Shown here: in pieces, positions 13,556-21,437 of the stretch | How positions within the stretch are numbered: the first letter of the stretch is position 1 | How the letters are laid out: the number at the start of each line of letters is the position of its first letter | Assembly: GCA_016176285.1 (NCBI GenBank) | Contig: JACOXM010000006.1 | Location: 1 to 45,259 of the forward strand | Direction: 5' to 3' | DNA from: Candidatus Giovannonibacteria bacterium | Lineage (GTDB): Bacteria > Patescibacteriota > Minisyncoccia > JACPKW01 > UBA11713 | DNA: 45,259 nucleotides | The notes under the pieces: model-generated | What the model was told of the DNA's origin: nothing | The model's input: only the letters and a program-made list of their open reading frames with translations | Database searches by the model: none | Made by a program: the position numbers and the translations under genes

Positions 13556-14763
13556 GAGAAAGAATTAACACAACATTCCGCGCCTTGCGGTCGCGTAACT
13601 TCCGCCTGTTTTTTTTCGGGCAGGGGATTTCGCTTATCGGAACATGGATGCAGAGGATTGCCATGAGCTGGCTCATATACCGCCTAACAGGTTCGGCTTT
13701 TCTTTTGGGGGTCGCGGGGTTTTCGAGCCACATTCCGATTTTTCTAATCTCGCCTTTCGCGGGGGTTTTGATTGACCGCTTCAGCCGCAGGCGCATACTT
13801 TTTTTATCGCAAACTCTCGCCATGCTTCAAGCATTTGTGCTCGCCTTTCTCGTTTTATCTGGAAGCGTGCAAGTTTGGCATGTGATAGCTCTTGGAATTG
13901 TTTTAGGAATCTCGAGCGCCTTTGATATTCCTGGAAGGCAGTCTTTTTATTCGCAGCTTGTTTCGAAAAAAGAAGATATCCAAAACGCGATCGCCCTCAA
14001 TTCCACCCTTTTTCATCTCGCGCGCTTTATCGGCCCTACCTTGGCTGGATTTGTTATCGCTTTCTTTGGAGAGGGGATTTGCTTTTTATTGAATGGCGTC
14101 AGTTTTGTCGCTATGCTCGTCGCTCTTATTATGATGAAAATAGAAAAGATTAATAACTCAATATCCGGCAAAAAAATTTCGGAAGAATTCAAAGAAGGTT
14201 TTTCCTATGTTTTTAAAAGCGCTCCGATCAAGAAAATTCTATTAATAGTAGCTTTGGTAAGTTTGTTTGGAGCTCCATATGTGGTATTACTGCCGATTTT
14301 CGCAAAAGATATTCTCGGCGGCGGGCCAGTTACGTTGGGGTTGCTTACTTCCTTTGCTTCGATCGGGGCCTTGTTTTCCGCTTTTTATATAGCGTCTATA
14401 AAAACCAACGAAGGTACAGATAAAAGACTCGTCATCTTCGGACTTATTTTTAGTTTTTCATTAATTGCATTTGCGTTTTCGAAAATTCTCGGCCTTTCCC
14501 TGTTTCTGATAAGCTTCGTGGGGGCCGGGATGATGGCTAATAATGTTTCCGCGAATTCCCTAATACAAAATTTAATCAGCGAAGATAAGAGGGGGCGCGT
14601 TATGAGCTTGTATACTTTTTCGCATCAGGGAGTTATGCCATTTGGGGAACTTCTCTTCGGAATACTTGCGGGAGGAATCGGAGCCGGACCTGCTTTGGCA
14701 ATGGGGGGAGTTTTATCCGCTTTATCTGTCTTTATTTTCGGCCGGAAAATATCTTCCAATTAA
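13552..14763 (+). CDS. MFS transporter (MFS_3 / EntS-like)
   Basis: The 403-residue protein has about 12 TM segments. Its start (TTFRALRSRNFRLFFFGQGISLIGTWMQRIAMSWLIYRLT) and the motif GVLIDRFSRRRIL between TM2 and TM3 are typical of the MFS_3 branch that includes enterobactin exporter EntS and many putative drug or metabolite exporters. Substrate cannot be told. The start is a GTG overlapping the synthetase stop (GTGA). Confidence 0.88.
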   Translation: MRERINTTFRALRSRNFRLFFFGQGISLIGTWMQRIAMSWLIYRLTGSAFLLGVAGFSSHIPIFLISPFAGVLIDRFSRRRILFLSQTLAMLQAFVLAFLVLSGSVQVWHVIALGIVLGISSAFDIPGRQSFYSQLVSKKEDIQNAIALNSTLFHLARFIGPTLAGFVIAFFGEGICFLLNGVSFVAMLVALIMMKIEKINNSISGKKISEEFKEGFSYVFKSAPIKKILLIVALVSLFGAPYVVLLPIFAKDILGGGPVTLGLLTSFASIGALFSAFYIASIKTNEGTDKRLVIFGLIFSFSLIAFAFSKILGLSLFLISFVGAGMMANNVSANSLIQNLISEDKRGRVMSLYTFSHQGVMPFGELLFGILAGGIGAGPALAMGGVLSALSVFIFGRKISSN

Positions 14764-14791
14764 AATACTGGAAAATTAAGGAATGTTTTGC

Positions 14792-14803
14792 TAGAATCAC
14801 AGC
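14792..14803 (+). promoter_or_regulatory. -10 element for the M16 peptidase operon, leaderless type
   Basis: TAGAAT (14792-14797) followed by CACAGC and the ATG, in the 40-nt gap after the MFS gene. Confidence 0.55.
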
Positions 14804-16075
14804 ATGCGTTTCGAGAAAAAGACATTTAAAAACGGGCTTAGATCAATAGTTGCTCCGATGAAAGATACCCAGGCAATGACGCTTTGGGTTTTATTCGGGA
14901 CAGGATCCAAATACGAGAACAAAAAAATAAACGGCATTTCCCATTTTTTGGAGCATTTGTTTTTTAAAGGGACAAAGTCGCGCCCGAAGGCGGGGCAGGT
15001 TAACAGGGAGCTTGACCGGTTGGGTGCGCAGTCAAACGCGTTTACCTCAAAAGAATTTACGGGCTACTATGTTAAAGCGGCTTCGAAGCATTTCGACGTG
15101 GCGCTTGATATAGTTTCAGATATTTTAATTGAACCGTTATTTAAGAAGGAGGAAGTCGAACGTGAGCGCGGTGTCATTTTGCAGGAAATTTCCATGTACG
15201 AAGATGACCCGCGCCGCCAGTCCTTCGATCTTTTTGAGGAGCTTCTTTATGGAGATCAGCCCGCCGGATGGGATACCGCGGGAACCCCGGAGACAGTAAA
15301 AGGAATTGCGCGGGAAGATATTATTAAATATAAGGAAAGCCATTATCTTACCTCAAATGCAGTGGTGGTTGTTGCAGGGAATGTAGACGAAGCCCAGGCT
15401 TTTAGAAAAATCGAAAAGGCATTTAGCAAAATGCCCCAGGGAACTAAAATCGCGAAGCCGGAAATTCGGGAAAATCAAAGCCGCCCGCAGGTTAAATTCA
15501 AGAAAAAAAACGTTGACCAGACGCACCTTCGCATTGGCGTTCGCGGGTATGATATGTTTGATGAGAAAAGATACGCGCTTACAGTATTGCAGACAATTCT
15601 TGGAGGAAATTGGTCCTCCAGACTTTGGACGGAGCTCCGCGAAAAGAGAGGGCTTACTTACTACGTACGCGCTTTTCAGGAAAATTATACGGATTCCGGT
15701 TATATGATGGCCGCGGCCGGAGTTCCACATGATAAAGTTGCCGAGGCTTCCCAGAAAATTATTGATGTTTTCAGGGATGTGCGGACAAAAGGGGTTTCAG
15801 AGGCGGAAATAAAATTTGCGAAAGAATATCTTCGCGGATCGATGGCCTTGGCATTTGAATCTACGGACGAAATTGCGACCTTCCTTTCGTCTCAGGAGCT
15901 TTTTTACAACAAAATTATGACACCGGAAGAAGTACTCGCGAAAATCGAGAAGGTAAAAAGAAGTGAAATAATGAAAGTGGCGCGTGAAATTTTTATGCCG
16001 GAAAAGATAAATTTGGCGGCGATAAGTCCTGAAGAAAATATTAAGTTTTACGAGAGGGTATTGGCAAAAATATGA
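14804..16075 (+). CDS. M16 family zinc peptidase (processing-peptidase-like)
   Basis: The 423-residue protein has the inverted zinc motif HFLEHLFFKGT (HxxEH) and the downstream acidic ligand region (ERGVILQEI), the hallmark of M16 proteases related to mitochondrial processing peptidase and B. subtilis YmxG. The C-terminal half contains the conserved ILGG-x-SSRLW-LREKRGLTY segment. It has no signal peptide, so it probably works in the cytoplasm or is exported in another way. Only one half-type subunit is present, so it likely forms a homodimer. Its stop overlaps the permease start (ATGA). Confidence 0.92.
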   Translation: MRFEKKTFKNGLRSIVAPMKDTQAMTLWVLFGTGSKYENKKINGISHFLEHLFFKGTKSRPKAGQVNRELDRLGAQSNAFTSKEFTGYYVKAASKHFDVALDIVSDILIEPLFKKEEVERERGVILQEISMYEDDPRRQSFDLFEELLYGDQPAGWDTAGTPETVKGIAREDIIKYKESHYLTSNAVVVVAGNVDEAQAFRKIEKAFSKMPQGTKIAKPEIRENQSRPQVKFKKKNVDQTHLRIGVRGYDMFDEKRYALTVLQTILGGNWSSRLWTELREKRGLTYYVRAFQENYTDSGYMMAAAGVPHDKVAEASQKIIDVFRDVRTKGVSEAEIKFAKEYLRGSMALAFESTDEIATFLSSQELFYNKIMTPEEVLAKIEKVKRSEIMKVAREIFMPEKINLAAISPEENIKFYERVLAKI

Positions 16076-17103
16076 ATAATGAAAAAATATCAATAGAAAT
16101 ATCCACGGGAACAATTATAAAATTCCTGCTTTTGATTTTACTTGTACTCGTTCTGTATTTTTTAAGGGATGTTTTGGCGGTATTAATAACATCCGTGGTA
16201 ATTGCTTCTGCGATTGAACCCGCGACGAGACGCATAACAAGCTATAGGATTCCGAGGGTGCTTACTGTCCTTTTCATTTATTTAGCTGCTATTTCCGTCA
16301 TCGGATTTATTTTCTATCTAATTATTCCGCCGCTTATTTCGGAATTAATGGGTTTTCTTTCTGATCTTCCCCACAATATTGAAATATTCGAGCCAAGCAA
16401 CTTTTTGTCTTTTATTCCGCAGCTCCCGGCTGGATTTAATAATATATTGAGGGAAGCGATTCTTAATTTGCAGTCTAGCCTTGGAAACGGAACGGGCGCC
16501 CTTAATTTCGCGTTAAAAATTTTCGGAGGTGCGGTTTCCCTTATACTAATCATTGTCATCTCTTTTTATTTGGCGGTAGAGGAGCGGGGAATTGAGAATT
16601 TTTTGAGAGTCGTAACCCCCAAGCAATACGAGGAGTACGCGCTAGACCTTTGGAATCGTTCGCGAAGAAAAATAGGATGGTGGCTGCAGGGCCAACTCCT
16701 CCTCGCATTAGTTGTTGGTGCACTAGTATACATTGGGCTAACAGCATTGGGCATACAATACGCCCTATTGCTTGCCATCTTGAGCGGAATTTTAGAGATA
16801 ATCCCTATTTTCGGTCCGATAATTGCCGCTATTCCGGCAATTGGGGTTGCGTTTCTTCAGGAGCCGGTAATGGGTCTTTACGCATTACTACTGTATTTTA
16901 TTGTCCAGCAATTCGAAAATCACCTCATTTTTCCCTTGGTCATGAGAAAAACAACGGGAATCCCGCCTCTATTAGTAATCTTGTCGCTATTTATCGGCGG
17001 GAAGCTTGCTGGTTTTTTCGGGCTTTTGCTCGCTGTTCCTGTGGCTACGGTGCTTATGGAATTTATTAACGACTTCGCGAGGAGAAAACAGATTAAGTTT
17101 TAA
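16072..17103 (+). CDS. AI-2E family transporter (PerM-like)
   Basis: The 343-residue membrane protein has about 7-8 TM segments with the typical layout: two N-terminal helices, an extracytoplasmic stretch rich in small and polar residues, and a conserved C-terminal block (LLLAILSGILEIIPIFGPIIAAIPA, then FIVQQFENHLIFPLVMRK). Members export diverse small molecules or ions; specificity is not predictable. It overlaps the M16 peptidase by 4 nt and is followed by metG after 10 nt, so the group is an operon. Confidence 0.9.
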   Translation: MNNEKISIEISTGTIIKFLLLILLVLVLYFLRDVLAVLITSVVIASAIEPATRRITSYRIPRVLTVLFIYLAAISVIGFIFYLIIPPLISELMGFLSDLPHNIEIFEPSNFLSFIPQLPAGFNNILREAILNLQSSLGNGTGALNFALKIFGGAVSLILIIVISFYLAVEERGIENFLRVVTPKQYEEYALDLWNRSRRKIGWWLQGQLLLALVVGALVYIGLTALGIQYALLLAILSGILEIIPIFGPIIAAIPAIGVAFLQEPVMGLYALLLYFIVQQFENHLIFPLVMRKTTGIPPLLVILSLFIGGKLAGFFGLLLAVPVATVLMEFINDFARRKQIKF

Positions 17104-17113
17104 GGCTCCAAAA

Positions 17114-18643
17114 ATGGGCAAATTCTACATTACTACCGCTATTGATTATGTGAATGGCGATCCTCATATTGGACACGCCATTCAAAAAGTTTGGGCGGAC
17201 ATAATTGCACGCCATCACCGCCTTTCCGGAGACGAAACGTTTTTTTTAACCGGAACCGATGAACACGGAATAAATATTTTAAGAAAGGCATCGGAGCTTG
17301 GCGTGACTCCGCAAGAGTTGGCCGATGAAAATTCAGGAAAATTTCGCAAAATGAAAGAAGCGCTGAATTTGTCCTGGGACGATTTTATCAGAACTTCTGA
17401 TAAAGAGAAGCATTGGCCCGGGGCGATATTGATTTGGAATAAACTTGCCGAAAAAGGGGACATTTACAAGTCAACTTACAAGGGACTTTACTGTGCGGGG
17501 CACGAAGCTTTTATTACGGAAAAAGACATGTCAGGCGGAAAATGCGTTCTGCACGGAAAGCCGCCGGAAGAAATAGATGAAGAAAATTATTTTTTCCGTC
17601 TTTCGAAATATTCCCAAGATATAGAATCAAGAATTAAGAATAATGAATTAAGAATAATTCCAGAGACAAGAAAAAATGAAATTTTATCCCTTTTGGAAGA
17701 AGGTTTGGAGGATATAAGTTTTTCGCGACCTGCAAAAGACGTCCCGTGGGGGATTCCTGTTCCGGGGGATGATAGCCATACCATGTATGTATGGTGCGAT
17801 GCCCTCACTAACTACATCTCTGCCATTGGCTTTGGAAGAAATGAAGATTGGAAAAAATGGTGGCCGGCGGATGTCCATATTTTAGGGAAAGATAATCTTC
17901 GTTTTCACGCTGCAATTTGGCCGGGCATGTTGTTGTCGGCGGGGTTGGATTTACCGAAAACCGTTTTAGTTAATGGCTTTATTCAGGCAGGAGGAAGAAA
18001 GATGTCGAAAACTTTAGGAAACGTAGTTGACCCGTTTGATTTAGTCGAGCACTATGGCACGGACGCGGTAAGATATTATTTCTCGCGGGAAGTTCCTATT
18101 TTTGAAGACGGAGATTTTACAGAAGATAAGTTCAAGGCTGCGTATGAGGGGAATCTTGTAAACGGTCTCGGAAACTACATACAAAGAGTTTCCACTATGG
18201 GTGTAAATTACTTTGATTCTAAAATTGAAAAGCCGGAGGATTCGGAGATTATGAAAGTTCCAATGAAAAAGGGGGAGGCGGAATTCGTTTCCGTTGAATA
18301 TTTTGCGAAGGAAATTATTGGGAATGAATACAGCGAGGCAATGGAAAATTTTGAGCTGACCAAGGCAATCGATAAAGCTTTTATGCTGCTCCGCGAGCTC
18401 GATATTTATGTCCAAACTTACGAGCCATTTAAACTCATCAAAACAGATAAGGAAAAAACAAAAGCTGTCCTTTGGAATCTTTCTCTGGGGGCTTTTTATT
18501 TGGCAAAATATTTATCTTCTTTCCTGCCGGAAACTGCGGATAAAATATTTGAAATTTTCGGAGCTGATAAAAGTTCGCAAGATTTGGCTGTATTCCAAAT
18601 AAAGAAACACGAAGCGCTGTTTCCTAGAAATGCGATTCTTTGA
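17114..18643 (+). CDS. metG: methionyl-tRNA synthetase
   Basis: The track ORF begins at 17006, but family alignment puts the start at the ATG at 17114 (MGKFYITTAIDYVNGDPHIGH). At 509 residues it is the short form without the C-terminal tRNA-binding domain. The signature motif is canonical (HIGH, 18-21), unlike ArgRS, IleRS and LeuRS in this window. The KMSKS equivalent is RKMSKTLGN. The zinc knuckle is altered to a CxxH...CxxH pattern (YCAGH, KCVLH). A 14-nt unit is tandemly repeated within the gene at 17631-17658, encoding IKNNELRII. The end overlaps tatD by 14 nt. Confidence 0.95.
   Translation: MGKFYITTAIDYVNGDPHIGHAIQKVWADIIARHHRLSGDETFFLTGTDEHGINILRKASELGVTPQELADENSGKFRKMKEALNLSWDDFIRTSDKEKHWPGAILIWNKLAEKGDIYKSTYKGLYCAGHEAFITEKDMSGGKCVLHGKPPEEIDEENYFFRLSKYSQDIESRIKNNELRIIPETRKNEILSLLEEGLEDISFSRPAKDVPWGIPVPGDDSHTMYVWCDALTNYISAIGFGRNEDWKKWWPADVHILGKDNLRFHAAIWPGMLLSAGLDLPKTVLVNGFIQAGGRKMSKTLGNVVDPFDLVEHYGTDAVRYYFSREVPIFEDGDFTEDKFKAAYEGNLVNGLGNYIQRVSTMGVNYFDSKIEKPEDSEIMKVPMKKGEAEFVSVEYFAKEIIGNEYSEAMENFELTKAIDKAFMLLRELDIYVQTYEPFKLIKTDKEKTKAVLWNLSLGAFYLAKYLSSFLPETADKIFEIFGADKSSQDLAVFQIKKHEALFPRNAIL
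17631..17658 (+). repeat. 14-nt tandem repeat inside metG
   Basis: GAATTAAGAATAAT occurs twice in perfect tandem. It encodes the hydrophilic stretch IKNNELRII between conserved MetRS segments. 14 is not a multiple of 3, so the two copies are read in different frames. Confidence 0.8.
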
Positions 18644-19463
18644 CGTTCATACCCATGTTCAATTCGCGGCATTTCGCGAAGATTTTCAAGATGTTATTTC
18701 GCGCGCGCTTGAAAATAATGTCTGGATGGTAAATGTGGGGACGCAAAAAGAAACATCGGAAGATGCAATTCGTTTAGCCCACGAATATGCCGAAGGAGTT
18801 TGGGCCACTGTCGGATTGCACCCAATACATACCGAAGTGTCCCATCATGACGAGCAGGAGCTTGGCGGAGGGGAAGCGGCAAAATCGTTTACTTCCCGCG
18901 GGGAAGATTTTGATTTCGATATATATAAAAAACTCGCATCGGATCCGAAAGTAGTCGCGATTGGAGAATGCGGGCTTGATTACTATAGATTGCTGGACGA
19001 TTCAAAGAAAAAACAAAAAGAAGTTTTCATAAAACAAATTGAGCTTGCGGGTGAAATAAAAAAGCCGCTTATGATTCACTGCCGCGAAGCTTTTGGGGAT
19101 CTGATCGACATTATTAAATCGGAAATCGTAAATCTTAAATTTTCTTCCCCCGGAATTATCCACTTTTTCAGCGGAAGCAAAGATGACGCAAAAATTTTAA
19201 TGGATTTAGGTTTTTCATTTTCTTTCGGCGGCGTAGTTACATTCGCGAAAAATTATGAAGAGCTCGTGCGGTATACTCCACTCGATCGGATTCTGCTCGA
19301 AACAGACGCGCCGTATGTCGCTCCCGTTCCGTATCGTGGAAAACGCAACGAACCAGCTTATGTTGCTGAAGTCGCAAAGAAAATTGCAGAAATTAAGGGC
19401 GTTTCTCTTGAGGAAGTAGCAGAAGTAACCACGGGCAACGCCTTTAGGACGTTTTCCTTGTAA
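18630..19463 (+). CDS. tatD: TatD family metal-dependent hydrolase
   Basis: The 277-residue TIM-barrel protein has FDVHTHVQ (metal-binding HxH), VGLHP, GECGLDYYR (catalytic Glu), MIHCREA (His), IIHFFSG (His) and LLETDAPYVAP (Asp), the full TatD set. The family are 3'-5' DNases and quality-control nucleases. A low-complexity stretch around residues 160-172 is encoded by heptad-spaced AAATC units. It overlaps metG by 14 nt, a common metG-tatD pairing. Confidence 0.93.
   Translation: MRFFDVHTHVQFAAFREDFQDVISRALENNVWMVNVGTQKETSEDAIRLAHEYAEGVWATVGLHPIHTEVSHHDEQELGGGEAAKSFTSRGEDFDFDIYKKLASDPKVVAIGECGLDYYRLLDDSKKKQKEVFIKQIELAGEIKKPLMIHCREAFGDLIDIIKSEIVNLKFSSPGIIHFFSGSKDDAKILMDLGFSFSFGGVVTFAKNYEELVRYTPLDRILLETDAPYVAPVPYRGKRNEPAYVAEVAKKIAEIKGVSLEEVAEVTTGNAFRTFSL
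19116..19141 (+). repeat. 7-nt periodic repeat inside tatD
   Basis: AAATC recurs at 19116, 19123 and 19130, with AAATT at 19137, a period of seven. It encodes KSEIVNLKF, a loop that ordinary TatD proteins do not have at this length. Confidence 0.5.
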
Positions 19464-19474
19464 TAATTCTCTCC

Positions 19475-19516
19475 CGCCAACGTTTTAAATATCGATTAGT
19501 TTAGTTACGTTTGGCG
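19475..19516 (+). other. inverted repeat upstream of glmS
   Basis: CGCCAACGT (19475-19483) and ACGTTTGGCG (19507-19516) can pair with one bulge, enclosing 23 nt. It lies in the tatD-glmS gap, ahead of the glmS SD. It could be an operator or leader structure. It does not resemble the glmS ribozyme. Confidence 0.3.
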
Positions 19517-19546
19517 TCATTAAAAAGTTATAAGGAGGACAGAGCT

Positions 19547-21370
19547 ATGTGTGGAATTAATGGATACGTTGGAAAGGGTCGCGATGCGGCCCTGCGGGCT
19601 TTGGATGGCATTTTAAAGCTTAAATACCGCGGATATGATTCAGCGGGAATTGTTTTCCAGAACGGGGGAGAACCTGTAATTTTGAAAGTTGTCGGGGATC
19701 CGGTGAATCTGGAGCAAAGACTTTCGAGTTTCAATCTCGAGTCATCAATCGCAATTGCGCATAACCGCTGGGCTACTCATGGCGTGCCTTCCGAAGAAAA
19801 TGCGCATCCACATAGCGATTGCACGGGAACCATCTTCCTCGTCCATAACGGCATTATTGAAAATTATCGCGAACTTCGCGACGAGTTGATCGCCAAAGGC
19901 CACGTATTCCGCTCCCAGACCGACACGGAAGTTGCGGTGCACCTGGTCGAAGAATGGTATGTGAAAGGAAAAACTTCTCTGGAATTTGCGGTGAAGAATG
20001 CGATCGCGCGGCTCCGTGGAAAATGGGCCTTTTTGATTTATACGTCTGACGATCCTGAAACTCTCATTGCAACGCGTTTTGGCTCGCCCTTGCTTTTGGG
20101 GATTGGAGAAGACGGTTATTACGCGGCTTCGTCTGCAGCACCTTTTGTCGGACGCGCGGAAAATTTTATTCTTCTTGAAGACGGTGATACGGCTTTGCTG
20201 AATGGGCAAGTTACAATATTCGATCAAGAAGGCAGGCAAATCACGCGTGAGGCAAAAAAGCTTGACTGGGAACTGGAGACAGCTCAAAGGGGTGGATTCC
20301 CGCATTTTATGCTTAAAGAAATTTTTGACCAGCCCGACGCGATCAGCAATTCCATGGCGGGAAGGATAAATCCGTCAGGCGAAATAAAGTTTGAGGAGTT
20401 GGATGGCGTTGATTTCGGAGAGGTCGGGCGCATCTTAATCATCGGGTGCGGCACATCATACTTCGCCGGGAGGCAGGTTGAAAATTTGTTTGAGGAAATT
20501 GCGGAAATCCCTGCCAAAACAGAACTCGCGAGTGAATTCAGGTACAGATCTCCGGTGCTTTGTAAAAACGACCTCGCGATTTTTATTTCCCAGTCCGGCG
20601 AAACCACAGACACTTACGAAGCGCTTCAAGTGGTAAAAAATCACGGCGTTGCGACTGTGGGCATTGTGAATGTTATGAATTCAAGCATTGCCCGTGAACT
20701 TGACCGTGTAATTTATCAGCGGGTCGGTCTGGAGATAGGGGTTGCTTCAACCAAGGCTTTTAGCTCGCAGGTCGTGATTCTAATGCTTCTTGCGTTTCAT
20801 ATCGCGAGATCCCGCGGAAAAAAGAATGCCGGGGAGAAAGCGGTGGACGAGCTTCTAAAAATTCCGGTGAAAATCGGGGAGGTCCTTAGGTGTTCCGAGC
20901 AATTACAAAAACTTGCCGAGAAATATTACAAACACAAGAATTTCTTTTTTATAGGAAGGAAAAATGGATTTGCGATCGCGAACGAAGGAGCGCTTAAGCT
21001 AAAAGAAGTTTCATATGTGCACGCCGAAGGGTACGGAGCGGGGGAGATGAAGCATGGTCCGATCGCGTTAATTGATCCGAGCTTTGTTACTCTCGCTATT
21101 GCGCCCGAAGATTCTGTCTACAGAAATATGATTTCCAATATTAACGAAGTGCGGGCGCGAAAGGGTAGAGTGATTTCTCTTGCCACGGAAGGTGATGGAG
21201 ATATCGGCAAAATTTCGGACGATGTTGTTTATCTTCCGGAGACAATCGAGGAGCTTTACCCATTCCTGGAAATTGTGGCTCTTCAGCTCTTTGCGTATTA
21301 CTTCGCTGTGGCACTCCAATACAATCCGGATCAGCCGCGAAATCTCGCGAAAAGTGTTACGGTCGAATAA
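19547..21370 (+). CDS. glmS: glutamine-fructose-6-phosphate aminotransferase
   Basis: GlmS makes glucosamine-6-phosphate, the first step to UDP-GlcNAc. The start is the ATG at 19547, because AAGGAGG lies upstream and the N-terminal Cys (MCGINGYVG) is the glutaminase nucleophile after Met removal; the track start at 19511 is too far upstream. The 607 residues comprise a class II amidotransferase domain (RWATHG, HNGIIENY) and two SIS sugar-isomerase domains (GCGTSYFAG, SQSGETTDT), ending in the conserved RNLAKSVTVE. It is one of few core genes here with a good SD. A terminator follows. Confidence 0.97.
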   Translation: MCGINGYVGKGRDAALRALDGILKLKYRGYDSAGIVFQNGGEPVILKVVGDPVNLEQRLSSFNLESSIAIAHNRWATHGVPSEENAHPHSDCTGTIFLVHNGIIENYRELRDELIAKGHVFRSQTDTEVAVHLVEEWYVKGKTSLEFAVKNAIARLRGKWAFLIYTSDDPETLIATRFGSPLLLGIGEDGYYAASSAAPFVGRAENFILLEDGDTALLNGQVTIFDQEGRQITREAKKLDWELETAQRGGFPHFMLKEIFDQPDAISNSMAGRINPSGEIKFEELDGVDFGEVGRILIIGCGTSYFAGRQVENLFEEIAEIPAKTELASEFRYRSPVLCKNDLAIFISQSGETTDTYEALQVVKNHGVATVGIVNVMNSSIARELDRVIYQRVGLEIGVASTKAFSSQVVILMLLAFHIARSRGKKNAGEKAVDELLKIPVKIGEVLRCSEQLQKLAEKYYKHKNFFFIGRKNGFAIANEGALKLKEVSYVHAEGYGAGEMKHGPIALIDPSFVTLAIAPEDSVYRNMISNINEVRARKGRVISLATEGDGDIGKISDDVVYLPETIEELYPFLEIVALQLFAYYFAVALQYNPDQPRNLAKSVTVE

Positions 21371-21381
21371 ACTCAAACAAG

Positions 21382-21406
21382 GCGGTCACCTAAGGCGACC
21401 GCTTTT
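21382..21406 (+). terminator. rho-independent terminator after glmS
   Basis: GCGGTC-A-CC, loop TAA, GG-C-GACCGC form a GC-rich stem with one mismatch, followed by TTTT. It separates glmS from the leuS promoter. Confidence 0.8.
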
Positions 21407-21423
21407 AAAATTTGGATTTTTAA

Positions 21424-21437
21424 TATAATATCTTTAA
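21424..21437 (+). promoter_or_regulatory. -10 element for leuS, leaderless type
   Basis: A perfect TATAAT (21424-21429) lies 8 nt before the leuS ATG, directly after the glmS terminator. Transcription would begin at or within 1-2 nt of the start codon. Confidence 0.6.

Noticed and set aside
15596-15620. Hairpin TGGAGGA...TCCTCCA in the M16 gene
   Set aside because: It encodes the family-conserved ILGG-x-SSRLW segment, so it is explained by protein conservation.
17006-17113. N-terminal extension of the metG ORF
   Set aside because: It overlaps the end of the AI-2E-type gene, and MetRS proteins begin at the MGKFYITT sequence.
19464-19546. glmS ribozyme before glmS
   Set aside because: The gap is only 83 nt and shows none of the conserved ribozyme core by eye.
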